Made by a program: the position numbers and the translations under genes | Notes under the pieces: generated by a model | What the model was told of the DNA's origin: nothing | The model's input: the letters and a program-made list of their open reading frames with translations, nothing else | Database searches by the model: none | DNA from: Hyphomicrobiales bacterium | GTDB lineage: Bacteria; Pseudomonadota; Alphaproteobacteria; Rhizobiales; Beijerinckiaceae | Direction of reading: 5' to 3' | Assembly: GCA_016716745.1 (NCBI GenBank) | Contig: JADJVD010000006.1 | Coordinates: 62,001-126,000 of the forward strand | DNA length: 64,000 nucleotides | In this document: in pieces, positions 38,779 through 47,995 of the stretch | Position numbering within the stretch: position 1 is the stretch's first letter | Layout of the letters: each line of letters starts with the position of its first letter

Positions 38779-39496
38779 GCGCCGGAATGCAGCCTGCGGC
38801 CCGCATGTCGCGCTCGCGGGCCATCGCCGACTCGCTCATATGCGTGACGACCAGCTTGCGCGCCTCCAGACTCGGCAGCCGGTCGAGCAGGGTCGGCCAG
38901 TCGATATGCGCATGGGCGGGCGCGTAGCCGGAATAGCATTCGACCACGAACAGATCGGCCCCGCGCGCCGCCTCGACCAGATTGGGCGTCCACGACGTGT
39001 CGCCGGAATAGCCGAAGATCCTGTTGTCGCCCTCCACCCGCACGGCGGTCGCCGGCGCGCCGGAGGGATGCACGACCTCGAACGTGTCGACGCGGAAATT
39101 CGCCACGAAGGCGGGCTCGCCGGGGCGGATGTCGACCGCCTGCCAGCTGAACGTCCAGTGCAGCGCGCTGGAGCCGGGAAACATCGCCTCGAGCGCCATG
39201 TCGAGGCGCGCCCGCAGGCCGGGGGGGCCGAAAATCAACAGCGGCCGGCGCCGGCGCGCCACGAACTGGCATTCGAGCAGCAGGAAGGGCAGGCCGCCGA
39301 AATGATCGCCGTGCAGATGCGTGATCAGGATCGCGTCGACGTCGTCGGTCGAAAAGCCGAGCCGCTTCCACGAGGTCAGCGCCGACGCGCCGAAATCGAC
39401 CACGATGGTCGAGCCTTCGGAGTCGAGGCGCATGCAGGTGTGCGCCCGCCCGCCCGATCCGAACGCATCCCCGCTGCCGACGACGGTGAGTTTCAT
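38753..39496 (-). CDS. MBL-fold metallohydrolase (RNase Z-like)
   Basis: 247 residues with the metal motif THLHGDHFGGL (HxHxDH), a start MKLTVVGSGDAFGSGGRAHTCMRL like RNase Z-type proteins, a GYSGDTSWTPNLVEAARGADL segment with a metal-binding Asp, and a late VVTHMSESAM His. Related proteins include tRNase Z and PqqB-like hydrolases; the substrate is uncertain. Overlaps the UDG gene, so they are probably co-expressed. Confidence 0.88.
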   Translation of the reverse strand: MKLTVVGSGDAFGSGGRAHTCMRLDSEGSTIVVDFGASALTSWKRLGFSTDDVDAILITHLHGDHFGGLPFLLLECQFVARRRRPLLIFGPPGLRARLDMALEAMFPGSSALHWTFSWQAVDIRPGEPAFVANFRVDTFEVVHPSGAPATAVRVEGDNRIFGYSGDTSWTPNLVEAARGADLFVVECYSGYAPAHAHIDWPTLLDRLPSLEARKLVVTHMSESAMARERDMRAAGCIPAHDGLVVEF

Positions 39497-39510
39497 GGCG
39501 CGCCGTCCGA

Positions 39511-40122
39511 TTACGCCGAGGCGCTCGGACGGGCGGCGACCTCGTCCCGCCAGCGACGGACATGCGCGAGGTCGTCAGGCAGGGCGATGCGCGCGAATTT
39601 CATGAAATCGACCGAGATGTAGCCGGTGATGTCGGCGACGCTGAAATCGTCGCCGGCGACGAACCGCCGGTGAGCCAGTTCGGCGTCGAGGAACTGGAGA
39701 AACGCGAGCGCCCGCGGACGGTTCACTTCGGCGAGTTGGGGAATTTGCGGAGTCTCCATCTCGCGCATCGCCGGGTGGGTGTGGCGAAAGGCGAGCTGGA
39801 TCGGCGTCATCAGCCCGAACTCGACGCGGCGCTGCCACATCTCGATCAGGGTGCGCGACATCGGGTCGCGGCCGAACAGCGGCGGCTGCGGATGCGTCTC
39901 CTCGAAATAGCGGCAGATCGCGATCGATTCGGAGATCGCCGTTCCATCGTCGAGCACAAGCACCGGAATCCGCTGCAGCGGATTGAGCGCCGTGAATCCC
40001 TCGTCCTTCTGTTCCATCTTCGCCAGATCGACGGCGACCGTGGGAACGCTGACGCCCTTTTCGGCGAGGAACATGCGCACGCGGCGCGCATTCGGCGCCA
40101 CTCTGGAATCGTAGAGCTTCAT
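39511..40122 (-). CDS. glutathione S-transferase family protein
   Basis: 203 residues with an N-terminal thioredoxin-like domain (MKLYDSRVAPNARRVRMFLAEKG, then IPVLVLDDGTAISESIAICRYFEE containing the cis-Pro and SES glutathione contacts) and an all-helical C-terminal domain (FVAGDDFSVADITGYI). A cytosolic GST of unknown specificity. It starts the MBL-UDG run, 14 bases before the MBL gene. Confidence 0.92.
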   Translation of the reverse strand: MKLYDSRVAPNARRVRMFLAEKGVSVPTVAVDLAKMEQKDEGFTALNPLQRIPVLVLDDGTAISESIAICRYFEETHPQPPLFGRDPMSRTLIEMWQRRVEFGLMTPIQLAFRHTHPAMREMETPQIPQLAEVNRPRALAFLQFLDAELAHRRFVAGDDFSVADITGYISVDFMKFARIALPDDLAHVRRWRDEVAARPSASA

Positions 40123-40453
40123 CGCGAAAATCCGGTCTGCGCCGCGGCGGCCCCGACGCGCGAACCGATGCGCGCCTCAATGACTTTCAAGCCGGCCCGC
40201 CAAACGGCGGCCGTCCCGATATGTGAACATATTAACACTCCCGGCCGAACCGAAAACCTGGGGTCGATCCGGGTGCGCCGCCGCCTCATACCGTTCTCCC
40301 GCTTCGTCCGCCAGTCTCGGCTCCGGCCGAAAAAAAGCGCGGCGGAGTCGCGCCGGGCAGGGCGGTGAGGATCGAGCGCGTTCCGAGCCTCGCAACCTAG
40401 CCCGCCGTGGGCGCCGCCAGATGTGCGCGGGCGCACAGTCCACGGGCCGGGCG
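40123..40453. other. gene-free interval
   Basis: Both strands were read. Short frames exist but are Arg/Pro-rich with no start signal or recognisable content. It probably holds the promoter of the GST gene on the minus strand; no convincing -35/-10 pair, terminator or RNA was identified. Confidence 0.5.
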
Positions 40454-40963
40454 TCAATGCGGCTCGGCGGAATGGCGCGGATGGGTCCGGCGCCAGGATT
40501 GCGGCCGCTCGAAGGTCGAGGACCAGACGCCGCGCCGGCCGTCGCGGGCCTCGGTCTCCTCCCGCTCGTAGGCGCCGAAGGCGACCGCCCATCCGTTGCG
40601 GACCTGCGCGGCGTTGAGGTCGGCGCCGCCGATCGTGCAGCGCGCCAGCCATCGCCCGTACTGGTCGCGCTCGCTCGCCTGGCAGCGCAGATTGCCGCGC
40701 TGCGCCTCCCGCTCCAGCGCCGCGCGCGCCGCCTGCCCGCATCGCCACGGCCGCCCCTCGCGCTGGCAGATCTGGTCGATCTCCGGCGCGTCGACGCCCT
40801 TCAGCCGCAGCTCCTCGCCGAACATGCGGATCGAATCGCCGTCGATCACCGTGGCCGGGCCGTTGAACTGCGTCCGGTTCCACAGCGTCAGCCAGGCCGC
40901 CGCCGCGGTCAGCAGCGCGAACACGGCGAGCGTCGCGAACAGGGGAGGAGCAGGCCGCCTCAC
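40454..40963 (-). CDS. membrane-anchored thermonuclease-like (SNase) protein
   Basis: 169 residues: an N-terminal membrane helix or signal (LFATLAVFALLTAAAAWLTLW) and a staphylococcal-nuclease-like domain with VIDGDSIRMFGEELRLKGVDAPE, matching the SNase core (DGDT/S, RLxGIDAPE), and the DQYGRWLARC loop. It probably acts outside the cytoplasm as a Ca-dependent nuclease or nucleic-acid binding protein. The active-site Arg in LKGVDAPE is replaced by Lys, so activity needs testing. Confidence 0.85.
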   Translation of the reverse strand: MRRPAPPLFATLAVFALLTAAAAWLTLWNRTQFNGPATVIDGDSIRMFGEELRLKGVDAPEIDQICQREGRPWRCGQAARAALEREAQRGNLRCQASERDQYGRWLARCTIGGADLNAAQVRNGWAVAFGAYEREETEARDGRRGVWSSTFERPQSWRRTHPRHSAEPH

Positions 40964-41103
40964 GCCGGTCCCCTTGCTGGCCGCCCGGCGGCGAAATCGA
41001 AATATTTGCGCATTCGAGGCATTGCGGCAGCTTCGCGTTAACCAGTTTCCGGGAAGGTGATCCAGTCCGTCCGTATGTCCAACGGCCGGTCGGTCCTAGT
41101 ACT

Positions 41104-42684
41104 GTGGCGTACGCGCGTATCATGAGTGAAGTCACAGCCGAAATGATCGAGCGCGGTCGGGGAGCCGATCCCGCAGCCGCCGTGCAGCGACGCCGGCAGG
41201 CGCAGAAGCTGCGCGAGATGCGCGGCCGGCTGACCGCAGGCGGCTCGATTCCCAACGCCTTCGAAATCGAACTGATGCGGCTGTTCGCGCACAGCCGCCG
41301 CAGCGCGACGCCGGTCGTTGCGGTGCTGGTCGTCGCCATCGGGCTGACGGCCTCGCTCTGGGTGCCGTGGCTGTATGTCAGCCTCTGGGTGTCGCTGCTG
41401 TTCGTGTCTCTGGCGCTGAGCTTCTGGTTCGCCGCCACCTATCTCGTCGCCGACGACGCGGAGACGGACGCGCAGGGCTGGCGGCGCAAATTCGCTCTCG
41501 CCGAGGCCATTCAGGGCGTCGTCTGGGCGATGGTGGTGGCGTTGCTGTTGCCGGTGCAGGATCCGGCGGCGCGCACCTTCGTCCTGTTCGTGCTGCTGCT
41601 CGTCGCCGCGATGACGGCGATGATCTCGTCGACCATTCCCATCGCCGTCTATTGCGGCCTGATGCCGATCACCGTCGCGCTGATCGCCTATGCGGCGCCG
41701 ACCGGCGGTTACGACACCATCATGCTGACCGTGCTGGCGGTCGGCGCGCAGCTCTATTTCGTCGTTCTCTCCAACCGGCTCTATTCGAGTTCGCTCGAGG
41801 GTCTCTCCTTCCGGCAGGAGAAGGACGCGCTGATCGCCGAACTCGAACAGGCGAAAGCGAACTCCGACGAGGCGCGCCGCCGCGCCGAGGAGGCCAATCT
41901 CGCCAAGTCGCGGTTCCTCGCCACGATGAGCCACGAGTTGCGCACGCCGCTCAACGCGATTCTCGGCTTTTCGGAAGTGATGAAGAACGAGCTGTTCGGC
42001 GCCCATGCGGTGCCGGCCTATCGCGAATACGCCGGCGACATCCACAATTCCGGGCAGCATCTGCTGATGCTGATCAACGAGATCCTCGATCTGTCGCGCG
42101 TCGAGGCCGGCCGCTACGAACTGAAGGACGAGACGGTCAATCTCGCTTATGTCGTCGAGGACTGCCAGCATCTGCTGGCGATGCGCGCCAGGACGAAGAA
42201 CATCTCGGTCGCCGTGTCGATTGCGCCCGACCTGCCGCGCGTGTGGGCGGACGAGCGCGCGATGCGCCAGATCACGCTGAACCTGTTGTCCAACGCGATC
42301 AAGTTCACGCCGCAGGGCGGTTCGGTGACGGTCAAGGTCGGATGGACGGGCTCCGGCGGCCAGTATGTTTCGGTGCGCGACACCGGGCCGGGCATTCCCG
42401 AAGAGGAGATTCCGATCGTCCTGTCCTCCTTCGGTCGCGGCAGCATGGCGCTGAAGCAGGCGGAGGAGGGCACAGGGCTCGGCCTGCCCATCGTCAAAGG
42501 CCTCGTCGAACTGCATGGCGGCGCCTTCATCCTGCGCTCGAAAGTCCGCGAGGGAACCAACGCGACCTTCGTGCTGCCGCCCGAGCGCGTGATGGACGCG
42601 CTGCCGAAAATCACGATGGACGCCGCCGGCCGGTCGACAGACGCGCATCAGCCCGATCCCCGGCAGGCCTCCCGCGCCGCCTGA
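41104..42684 (+). CDS. membrane sensor histidine kinase
   Basis: 526 residues from GTG 41104 (ATG 41122 is an alternative). About six membrane helices (residues 60-225), a coiled-coil linker, HisKA domain with MSHELRTPLNAILGFSEVMKNELFG (His277 from the GTG) and an HATPase_c domain with NLLSNAIKFTP, DTGPGIPEEE and GTGLGLPIVKGL. The FGAHAVPAYREYAGDIHNSGQHLL segment is typical of alphaproteobacterial PleC/DivJ/PdhS-related kinases. No response-regulator gene adjoins, so its partner is elsewhere. Confidence 0.92.
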   Translation: MAYARIMSEVTAEMIERGRGADPAAAVQRRRQAQKLREMRGRLTAGGSIPNAFEIELMRLFAHSRRSATPVVAVLVVAIGLTASLWVPWLYVSLWVSLLFVSLALSFWFAATYLVADDAETDAQGWRRKFALAEAIQGVVWAMVVALLLPVQDPAARTFVLFVLLLVAAMTAMISSTIPIAVYCGLMPITVALIAYAAPTGGYDTIMLTVLAVGAQLYFVVLSNRLYSSSLEGLSFRQEKDALIAELEQAKANSDEARRRAEEANLAKSRFLATMSHELRTPLNAILGFSEVMKNELFGAHAVPAYREYAGDIHNSGQHLLMLINEILDLSRVEAGRYELKDETVNLAYVVEDCQHLLAMRARTKNISVAVSIAPDLPRVWADERAMRQITLNLLSNAIKFTPQGGSVTVKVGWTGSGGQYVSVRDTGPGIPEEEIPIVLSSFGRGSMALKQAEEGTGLGLPIVKGLVELHGGAFILRSKVREGTNATFVLPPERVMDALPKITMDAAGRSTDAHQPDPRQASRAA

Positions 42685-42742
42685 ACGGCGAACTGGACAG
42701 ATCGCGGCGCGGCGGCCACCCTCCCGCAAGGGAGGACGCCAC

Positions 42743-44263
42743 ATGCGTTTCGTTCGAGGCCTCGGGCCCGGTCTCGCGCTCGTCGTCGGTCTGGCGATGG
42801 CCGCGCTCGCACAGGCGCCCGCCGATCATCCTCCCGCCGCGCGCGGGCAGGGGCGCGAGCGTCCTGTCGCGGAGAAATCCGTCGGCGCCCGCCTGCCGGA
42901 GGATCGCGAGACGCGGCACGAACTGGCGCTGCCGGGCCGTTCGCTCGCCTTCGCCGCCGTCGCCGGCTCGATCGCGCTGACCAATCCGCAAGGCGCGCCG
43001 CAACTCGAGATCGCCTATACCTACTACCGTCGCGAGCCCTCGCAGCCGAACCGGCCGCTGGTGTTCGCCTTCAACGGCGGGCCGGGCTCGGCCTCCGCCT
43101 GGCTGCATCTGGGCGCCCTCGGGCCGTGGCGGCTCGACATGACGGGCGCCGCGCTCGGCCCCTCGGCGCCGCCCCTGCTCGTTCCCAACGCCGAGACCTG
43201 GCTCGATTTCGCCGATCTCGTCTTCATCGATCCGCCGGGAACCGGCTTCAGCCGCTTCGTCGCGGAAGGCGACGACCTTCGCCGCACCGCCTTTTCCGTC
43301 GACGGCGACATCGAGTTGCTCGGCGCCTTCGTCCGTCGCTTCCTCGATCGGACGGACAGGCGCGCCGCGCCGAAATTCATCGTCGGCGAGAGCTATGGCG
43401 GCTTCCGCGGGCCGTTGCTGGCGCGACGGCTGCAATCGCATGAGGGGATCGGCGTCGACGGTCTGGTCCTCGTCTCGCCGGCGCTCGATTTCCGCCGCGC
43501 TCCGGCGATGGCGACGCCTGTGGCGGACGCCGCGCGTCTGCCCTCCTTCGCCGCCGTGGCGCTGGAGGCGCGCGGCGCGTTCGGCCCCGAGGCGATGGCC
43601 GCGGCCGAGGCCTACGCGGGCGGCGAGTATCTGACCGACCTGATGCGCGGCCCGCGCGACGCGCAGGCTGTCGCGCGCGTCGCCGAGCGTGTGGCGGCGC
43701 TGACCGGGCTCGACCGCGAGACGGTGCGCCGCCTCGCCGGACGCGTCGACGTCGGAACCTTCCGGCGCGAATTCGGCCGCGCCGACGGCCGCGTCGCCAG
43801 CGCCTATGACGGCGCCGTTTCGGGCGCCGATCCGTTCCCGTCGTCGGCGCACGGGAATTTCGAGGATCCGTTCAGCGACGCGGTGGCCGCGCCGCTGACC
43901 TCCGCCGTCGTGACGCTGACGCGCGCGACGCTCGGCTGGAAGCCGGACGGCGCCTACCGGCTCTCCAATCCGGAGGTCAACCAGGCCTGGAACTGGGCGC
44001 GCGGCCGCGACCGTTCGGAGGCGTTGTCGGCGCTGGCGCAGGCGCTCGCGCTCGATCCGCGACTGCGCGTGCTGATCGCGCATGGATACACCGATCTGGT
44101 GACGCCGTATTTCGCCACCGCGCTCGCGCTGCGCCAGATGCCGGGCGCCGGCGCCGAGCGCATCCGGCTTGGCCTCTTTTCGGGCGGCCATATGTTTTAC
44201 GCCCGCGCCGCCTCGCGCGTCGATTTTCGCGCGCAGGCGCGCGCGCTCGTCGCCGGCGAGTAG
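42743..44263 (+). CDS. exported S10-family serine carboxypeptidase-like protein
   Basis: 506 residues with a signal peptide (ends near LAQAPA). Family S10 motifs: FAFNGGPGSASAWLHLGALGPWRL (oxyanion region), FIDPPGTGFSR, FIVGESYGGFRGP with the nucleophile Ser, a late YTDLVTPYFA Asp region and FSGGHMFY with the catalytic His. Bacterial members are periplasmic peptidases of unknown substrate. Single gene, 58 bases after the kinase. Confidence 0.92.
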   Translation: MRFVRGLGPGLALVVGLAMAALAQAPADHPPAARGQGRERPVAEKSVGARLPEDRETRHELALPGRSLAFAAVAGSIALTNPQGAPQLEIAYTYYRREPSQPNRPLVFAFNGGPGSASAWLHLGALGPWRLDMTGAALGPSAPPLLVPNAETWLDFADLVFIDPPGTGFSRFVAEGDDLRRTAFSVDGDIELLGAFVRRFLDRTDRRAAPKFIVGESYGGFRGPLLARRLQSHEGIGVDGLVLVSPALDFRRAPAMATPVADAARLPSFAAVALEARGAFGPEAMAAAEAYAGGEYLTDLMRGPRDAQAVARVAERVAALTGLDRETVRRLAGRVDVGTFRREFGRADGRVASAYDGAVSGADPFPSSAHGNFEDPFSDAVAAPLTSAVVTLTRATLGWKPDGAYRLSNPEVNQAWNWARGRDRSEALSALAQALALDPRLRVLIAHGYTDLVTPYFATALALRQMPGAGAERIRLGLFSGGHMFYARAASRVDFRAQARALVAGE

Positions 44264-44388
44264 TCGCTCGCGCAAGTCGGAACTTGTCTGCGCACGACGA
44301 GGAACGCGCCGTCTTTCGCGCCTGCGCGGCCGTCGATGAACACATTCGCCTCCGCCGCCGCCCCGAGGCGACGGCGCGTCGAGGCGGT

Positions 44389-45411
44389 CTAGCCGCGCTT
44401 CGTCGCGACGCCCGCTTGCGCGAAGGTCGCCATGCCCGCGTGACAGGCGACGGCCGCCTTCACCACGCCGAGCGCCAGCGCTGCGCCGGACCCTTCGCCG
44501 AGGCGCATGTTGAGATCGAGCAGCGGCGGCTTGCCGATGCGCCGCAGCGCCTCCCCATGCGCGCCCTCCGGCGAGCGATGGCCGGCGACGCAATGATCGA
44601 GCGCGGCCGGATCGAGCGCGTGCAGGATCGCGGCGGCGGCGGTGGCGACGTAGCCGTCGAGGATGACGGGAATGCGCGCCAGCCGCGCGGCGAGGATCGC
44701 GCCGACCATCGCCGCGATCTCGCGCCCGCCGAGCCGGCGCAGGACCTCGAGCGGGTCTTTCAGGTGAGCCTTGTGCAGGGCGACGGCCGCCTCCACCGCC
44801 GCGATCTTGCGTTTCAGCCCGGCGTCGTCCACGCCGGCGCCGCGCCCGACCCAGTGCGAGGCCTCGCCGCCGAAGAGCGCGACATAGATCGCCGCCGCCG
44901 GCGTCGTGTTGGCGATGCCCATCTCGCCGACGCAGAGCACGTCGCAGCCGGCCGCGATCGCCTCCATGCCGAAGGCGATCGTCGCCGCGCAGGCCGCCTC
45001 GTCCATCGCCGCGTCCTGCGTGATGTCCTTCGTCGGCAGCTCGAGCGCCAGCTCGAACACGCGCAGCCCCGCGCCGAAGGTTTCGCAGATCTGGTTGATC
45101 GCCGCCCCGCCATTGCGGAAGTTTGCGACCATCGCGGCGGTGACGGAGGACGGATAGGCCGAGACGCCCTGCGCGGCGACGCCGTGATTGCCGGCGAAGA
45201 TGGCGACCAGCGGCCGCTCGCAGGTCGGCGGCGTTTTGGATTGCCAGGCCGCCAGCCACACCGCGATGTCCTCGAGCCGGCCGAGCGAGCCGGCGGGTTT
45301 GGTCAGCTCCGCGTCGCGCCGCGCCACCGCCTCGGCGGCGACGCGGTCGGCCTCCGGCATCAGCGGCAGCAGGCGGCGAATGTCGTCGAAGGGCAGGCCG
45401 GTCTCGCGCAT
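44389..45411 (-). CDS. cobT: nicotinate-nucleotide--dimethylbenzimidazole phosphoribosyltransferase
   Basis: 340 residues from ATG 45411, chosen because the family start aligns with MRETGLPFDDIRRLLPLMPEAD; the longer frame upstream runs through a terminator hairpin. Motifs: TKPAGSLGRLEDIAVWLAAWQ, IFAGNHGVAAQGVSAYPSSVT, EMGIANTTPAAAI and LDLNMRLGEGSGAALALGVVKAA with the catalytic Glu. It makes alpha-ribazole phosphate for the cobalamin lower ligand, which CobS (27193-28020) then uses. Confidence 0.96.
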   Translation of the reverse strand: MRETGLPFDDIRRLLPLMPEADRVAAEAVARRDAELTKPAGSLGRLEDIAVWLAAWQSKTPPTCERPLVAIFAGNHGVAAQGVSAYPSSVTAAMVANFRNGGAAINQICETFGAGLRVFELALELPTKDITQDAAMDEAACAATIAFGMEAIAAGCDVLCVGEMGIANTTPAAAIYVALFGGEASHWVGRGAGVDDAGLKRKIAAVEAAVALHKAHLKDPLEVLRRLGGREIAAMVGAILAARLARIPVILDGYVATAAAAILHALDPAALDHCVAGHRSPEGAHGEALRRIGKPPLLDLNMRLGEGSGAALALGVVKAAVACHAGMATFAQAGVATKRG

Positions 45412-45423
45412 CGCGTCTCTCGA

Positions 45424-45459
45424 AATGAAAAGCCCCGGACGCATCGCTGCGTCCGGGGC
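45424..45459 (-). terminator. rho-independent terminator of the TRAP permease operon
   Basis: Perfect 12-bp stem GCCCCGGACGCA / TGCGTCCGGGGC with loop TCGC (45432-45459), followed on the minus strand by TTTTCATTT. It lies 20 bases after the stop of the large permease gene and just upstream of cobT. Confidence 0.88.
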
Positions 45460-45478
45460 GAACGATCGGCTCGGCCGA

Positions 45479-47248
45479 TCAGAACTTGAGCGCCGGCGCA
45501 TCCTCGACGCCCGGCGAGGGCAGCGTGTTCAATTGCTCCATCGCCTTGGCCGGGTCAATCGTCGGCTTGGGCGGCTTCTTGCTGATGACCATGCCGGGCA
45601 GCATCATCACCAGCGCCACCATGATGACCTGGATGATCACGAAGGGCACCGCCCCCCAGTAGATCTGGCCGGTGGTGACGCCGTCCATGCGCTTGCCGGT
45701 CACGCGGTCGACATAGCTGCCGCGCGGGGCGACGGAGCGCAGGTAGAACAGCGCAAAGCCGAACGGAGGATGCATGAAGCTCGTCTGCATGTTCACGCCG
45801 AGCATGATGCCGAACCAGATGATCAGCGTCTTGGCGATTTCCTCCGGCGTCGTCAGGTTGAAGCCCGCCGCGATGGCGAGCGCCGACGGGTCGGTCTTGA
45901 ACATCGCCTCCGCCGCCGGCCGGATCAGCGGCACGATGATGAAGGCGAGCTCGAAGAAATCGAGGAAGAAGGCGAGCAGGAACACCGCCAGGTTGACGAC
46001 GATCAGGAAGCCGTAGAGGCCGCCCGGCAGCGAGCGCAGATGCTCCTCCACCCACACATGCCCGTTCACCCCGTAGAAGGTGAGCGAGAAGATGCGCGCG
46101 CCGATCAGGATGAAGATGACGAAGGCCGAGAGCTTGGCCGTCGACTCCACCGCCTGACGGACGATGGTGAAGTTGAAGCGGTTCGGATTGTTGTCGATGT
46201 AGCGCTTGGTGGCCGCCAGCAGCAGCGCGCCGGCCGCGCCCATCGCGCCGCCTTCGGTCGGCGTGGCGAGGCCGAGGAAGATGGTGCCGAGCACGAGGAA
46301 GATCAGCAGCAGCGGCGGCACCATGACGAAGGTCACCTGCTGGGCGAGGCGCGACAGCAGGCGCACGCCGGTCGCCTTCGCCAGGATCCAGTTGAGGATC
46401 GCGATGGCGAGCGAAACGGCCGTGCCGACCGACATGCACAGGATGACGAAATCGGCTTCCTTGTAGCTGGTGCGGCTCATCACCCAGTAGCCGATGAAGC
46501 CCGAGATCAGCACCAGCGCCAGCAGCGAGAGGAGGCCGCGCGAGCCGTTGTCCTCGCGATAGGCGATGGCGTCGGCCGGCAGGCCGGGCGCCGCCTTCGG
46601 GTCGATCATCGAAACGATGAAGACGTAGCCCGCATACATTGCCGACAACACGAGGCCCGGCACGAAGGCGCCGCCATACATCGAGCCGACGTCGGCGCCG
46701 AGCTGGTCGGCCAGCACGATCAGCACCAGCGAGGGCGGGATGATCTGCGCCAGCGTGCCGGAGGCGGCGATGACGCCCGAGGCCACGCGCCGGTCGTAGC
46801 CGTAGCGCAGCATGATCGGCAGCGAGATCAGGCCCATCGAGATGACGGAGGCCGCCACCACGCCCGTCGTCGCGGCCAGCAGCGCGCCGACGAAGATCAC
46901 CGCATAGGCGAGGCCGCCGCGCAGCGTGCCGAACAGCTGGCCGATCGTGTCGAGCAGATCCTCAGCCATGCCGGAGCGTTCGAGAATGAGCCCCATGAAG
47001 GTGAAGAATGGAATCGCCAGCAGAACGTCGTTGTTCATCACGCCGTAGAGGCGTTCGGGCAGCGATTGCAGCAGCGGCCAGTCGAGGTTGATGACCTGCG
47101 GGGCGAGCGGCGCCAGCTCGACGCCGATGAGGAAGAACAGCAAGCCGCAGGCGCCGAGCGAGAAGGCGACCGGATAGCCGAGCAACAGGAAGACGATGAG
47201 CGCCCCGAACATGATCGGCGCGAGGTTGTGGGCGATGAAGGCGGCCAT
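45479..47248 (-). CDS. TRAP transporter large permease (DctM family)
   Basis: 589 residues from ATG 47248 (GGAG 6 bases upstream). About twelve or more helices with DctM motifs: IPFFTFMGLILERSGMAEDLLD, SGTLAQIIPPSLVLIVLADQL and GLATPTEGGAMGAAGALLLA. It is longer than usual DctM (about 430) because of a central extension of roughly 100 residues, as in the TakM-type subfamily. That matches the TakP-type binding proteins encoded at 28.6-31.0 kb. Driven by a Na+ or H+ gradient for uptake of carboxylates. Confidence 0.95.
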   Translation of the reverse strand: MAAFIAHNLAPIMFGALIVFLLLGYPVAFSLGACGLLFFLIGVELAPLAPQVINLDWPLLQSLPERLYGVMNNDVLLAIPFFTFMGLILERSGMAEDLLDTIGQLFGTLRGGLAYAVIFVGALLAATTGVVAASVISMGLISLPIMLRYGYDRRVASGVIAASGTLAQIIPPSLVLIVLADQLGADVGSMYGGAFVPGLVLSAMYAGYVFIVSMIDPKAAPGLPADAIAYREDNGSRGLLSLLALVLISGFIGYWVMSRTSYKEADFVILCMSVGTAVSLAIAILNWILAKATGVRLLSRLAQQVTFVMVPPLLLIFLVLGTIFLGLATPTEGGAMGAAGALLLAATKRYIDNNPNRFNFTIVRQAVESTAKLSAFVIFILIGARIFSLTFYGVNGHVWVEEHLRSLPGGLYGFLIVVNLAVFLLAFFLDFFELAFIIVPLIRPAAEAMFKTDPSALAIAAGFNLTTPEEIAKTLIIWFGIMLGVNMQTSFMHPPFGFALFYLRSVAPRGSYVDRVTGKRMDGVTTGQIYWGAVPFVIIQVIMVALVMMLPGMVISKKPPKPTIDPAKAMEQLNTLPSPGVEDAPALKF

Positions 47249-47300
47249 GTCGGCTCCGGATCGAATTCGGGTCGCGGTGGGGCGAAGAGGGGGACGGAAA

Positions 47301-47918
47301 TCAGGGCTTGGCGGGCGGCTCGCCGGCGAGCGCGGCTTCGGCCTTCGCTGCCTCCAGGATGCGCAGCGCCTCGGCCTCGGCCGCCGCATGGTGGCCGCCG
47401 CCGAGATTGTCCTCCATCAGCCCTTGCATGATGGCGATGCGCTTGATGATTTCCGAAACGCCCTGCAACAGCAGCAGCGCGAACCCGATCGGGATCAGGA
47501 TTTTCGCCGGCCACACGATGAGACCGCCGGCGTTGGGCGAAATCTCGCCGGACTGGAACGACTTCTGCGCGAAGACGGCGCCGTAGTAGAACATCACGCC
47601 GGACACGATCATCAGGAAGAAGATGTGGCCGAGCAGTTCGATCCAGTCGCGCACGCGCTTCGACAGGCGCGCGTTCACGATGTCGATGCGGATGTGCTCC
47701 TGCTGCTGCAAGGTCCACGGCGCGACGAGGAGGAAGGTCGCGCTGAACAGATACCATTGCAGCTCGAGCCAGGCGTTCGAGCTGGAGCTGACCAGATAAC
47801 GGATGGTCGCATTGCCCGCCGAGACGAGGACGGCGACGAGGATGAGCCAGCTCATCAATTTGCCGATGCGCGTGGTGAAGGCGTCGATGAGGCTGCTGAG
47901 GTTCAGAAGTCCCGACAC
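47301..47918 (-). CDS. TRAP transporter small permease (DctQ family)
   Basis: 205 residues with four membrane helices (about residues 20-40, 58-78, 98-118 and 140-160) and the DctQ signature NATIRYLVSSSSNAWLELQWYLFSATFLLVAPWTLQQQEHIRIDI. The C-terminal tail is Ala/Glu-rich. It forms the membrane complex with the large permease 52 bases downstream. Confidence 0.94.
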   Translation of the reverse strand: MSGLLNLSSLIDAFTTRIGKLMSWLILVAVLVSAGNATIRYLVSSSSNAWLELQWYLFSATFLLVAPWTLQQQEHIRIDIVNARLSKRVRDWIELLGHIFFLMIVSGVMFYYGAVFAQKSFQSGEISPNAGGLIVWPAKILIPIGFALLLLQGVSEIIKRIAIMQGLMEDNLGGGHHAAAEAEALRILEAAKAEAALAGEPPAKP

Positions 47919-47995
47919 TGGCGTTCGCCCCCGAAAATGAAACGCGCCCTCTCTCGTGGGGGCTTTCGCTTCTTACATGGCAGCCATGCGTTCGC

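Noticed and set aside
45188..47431. A 747-codon plus-strand frame opposite the TRAP permease genes
   Set aside because: Highly charged Arg/Glu/His-rich translation with no hydrophobic or domain pattern; antisense of a well-supported DctM gene.
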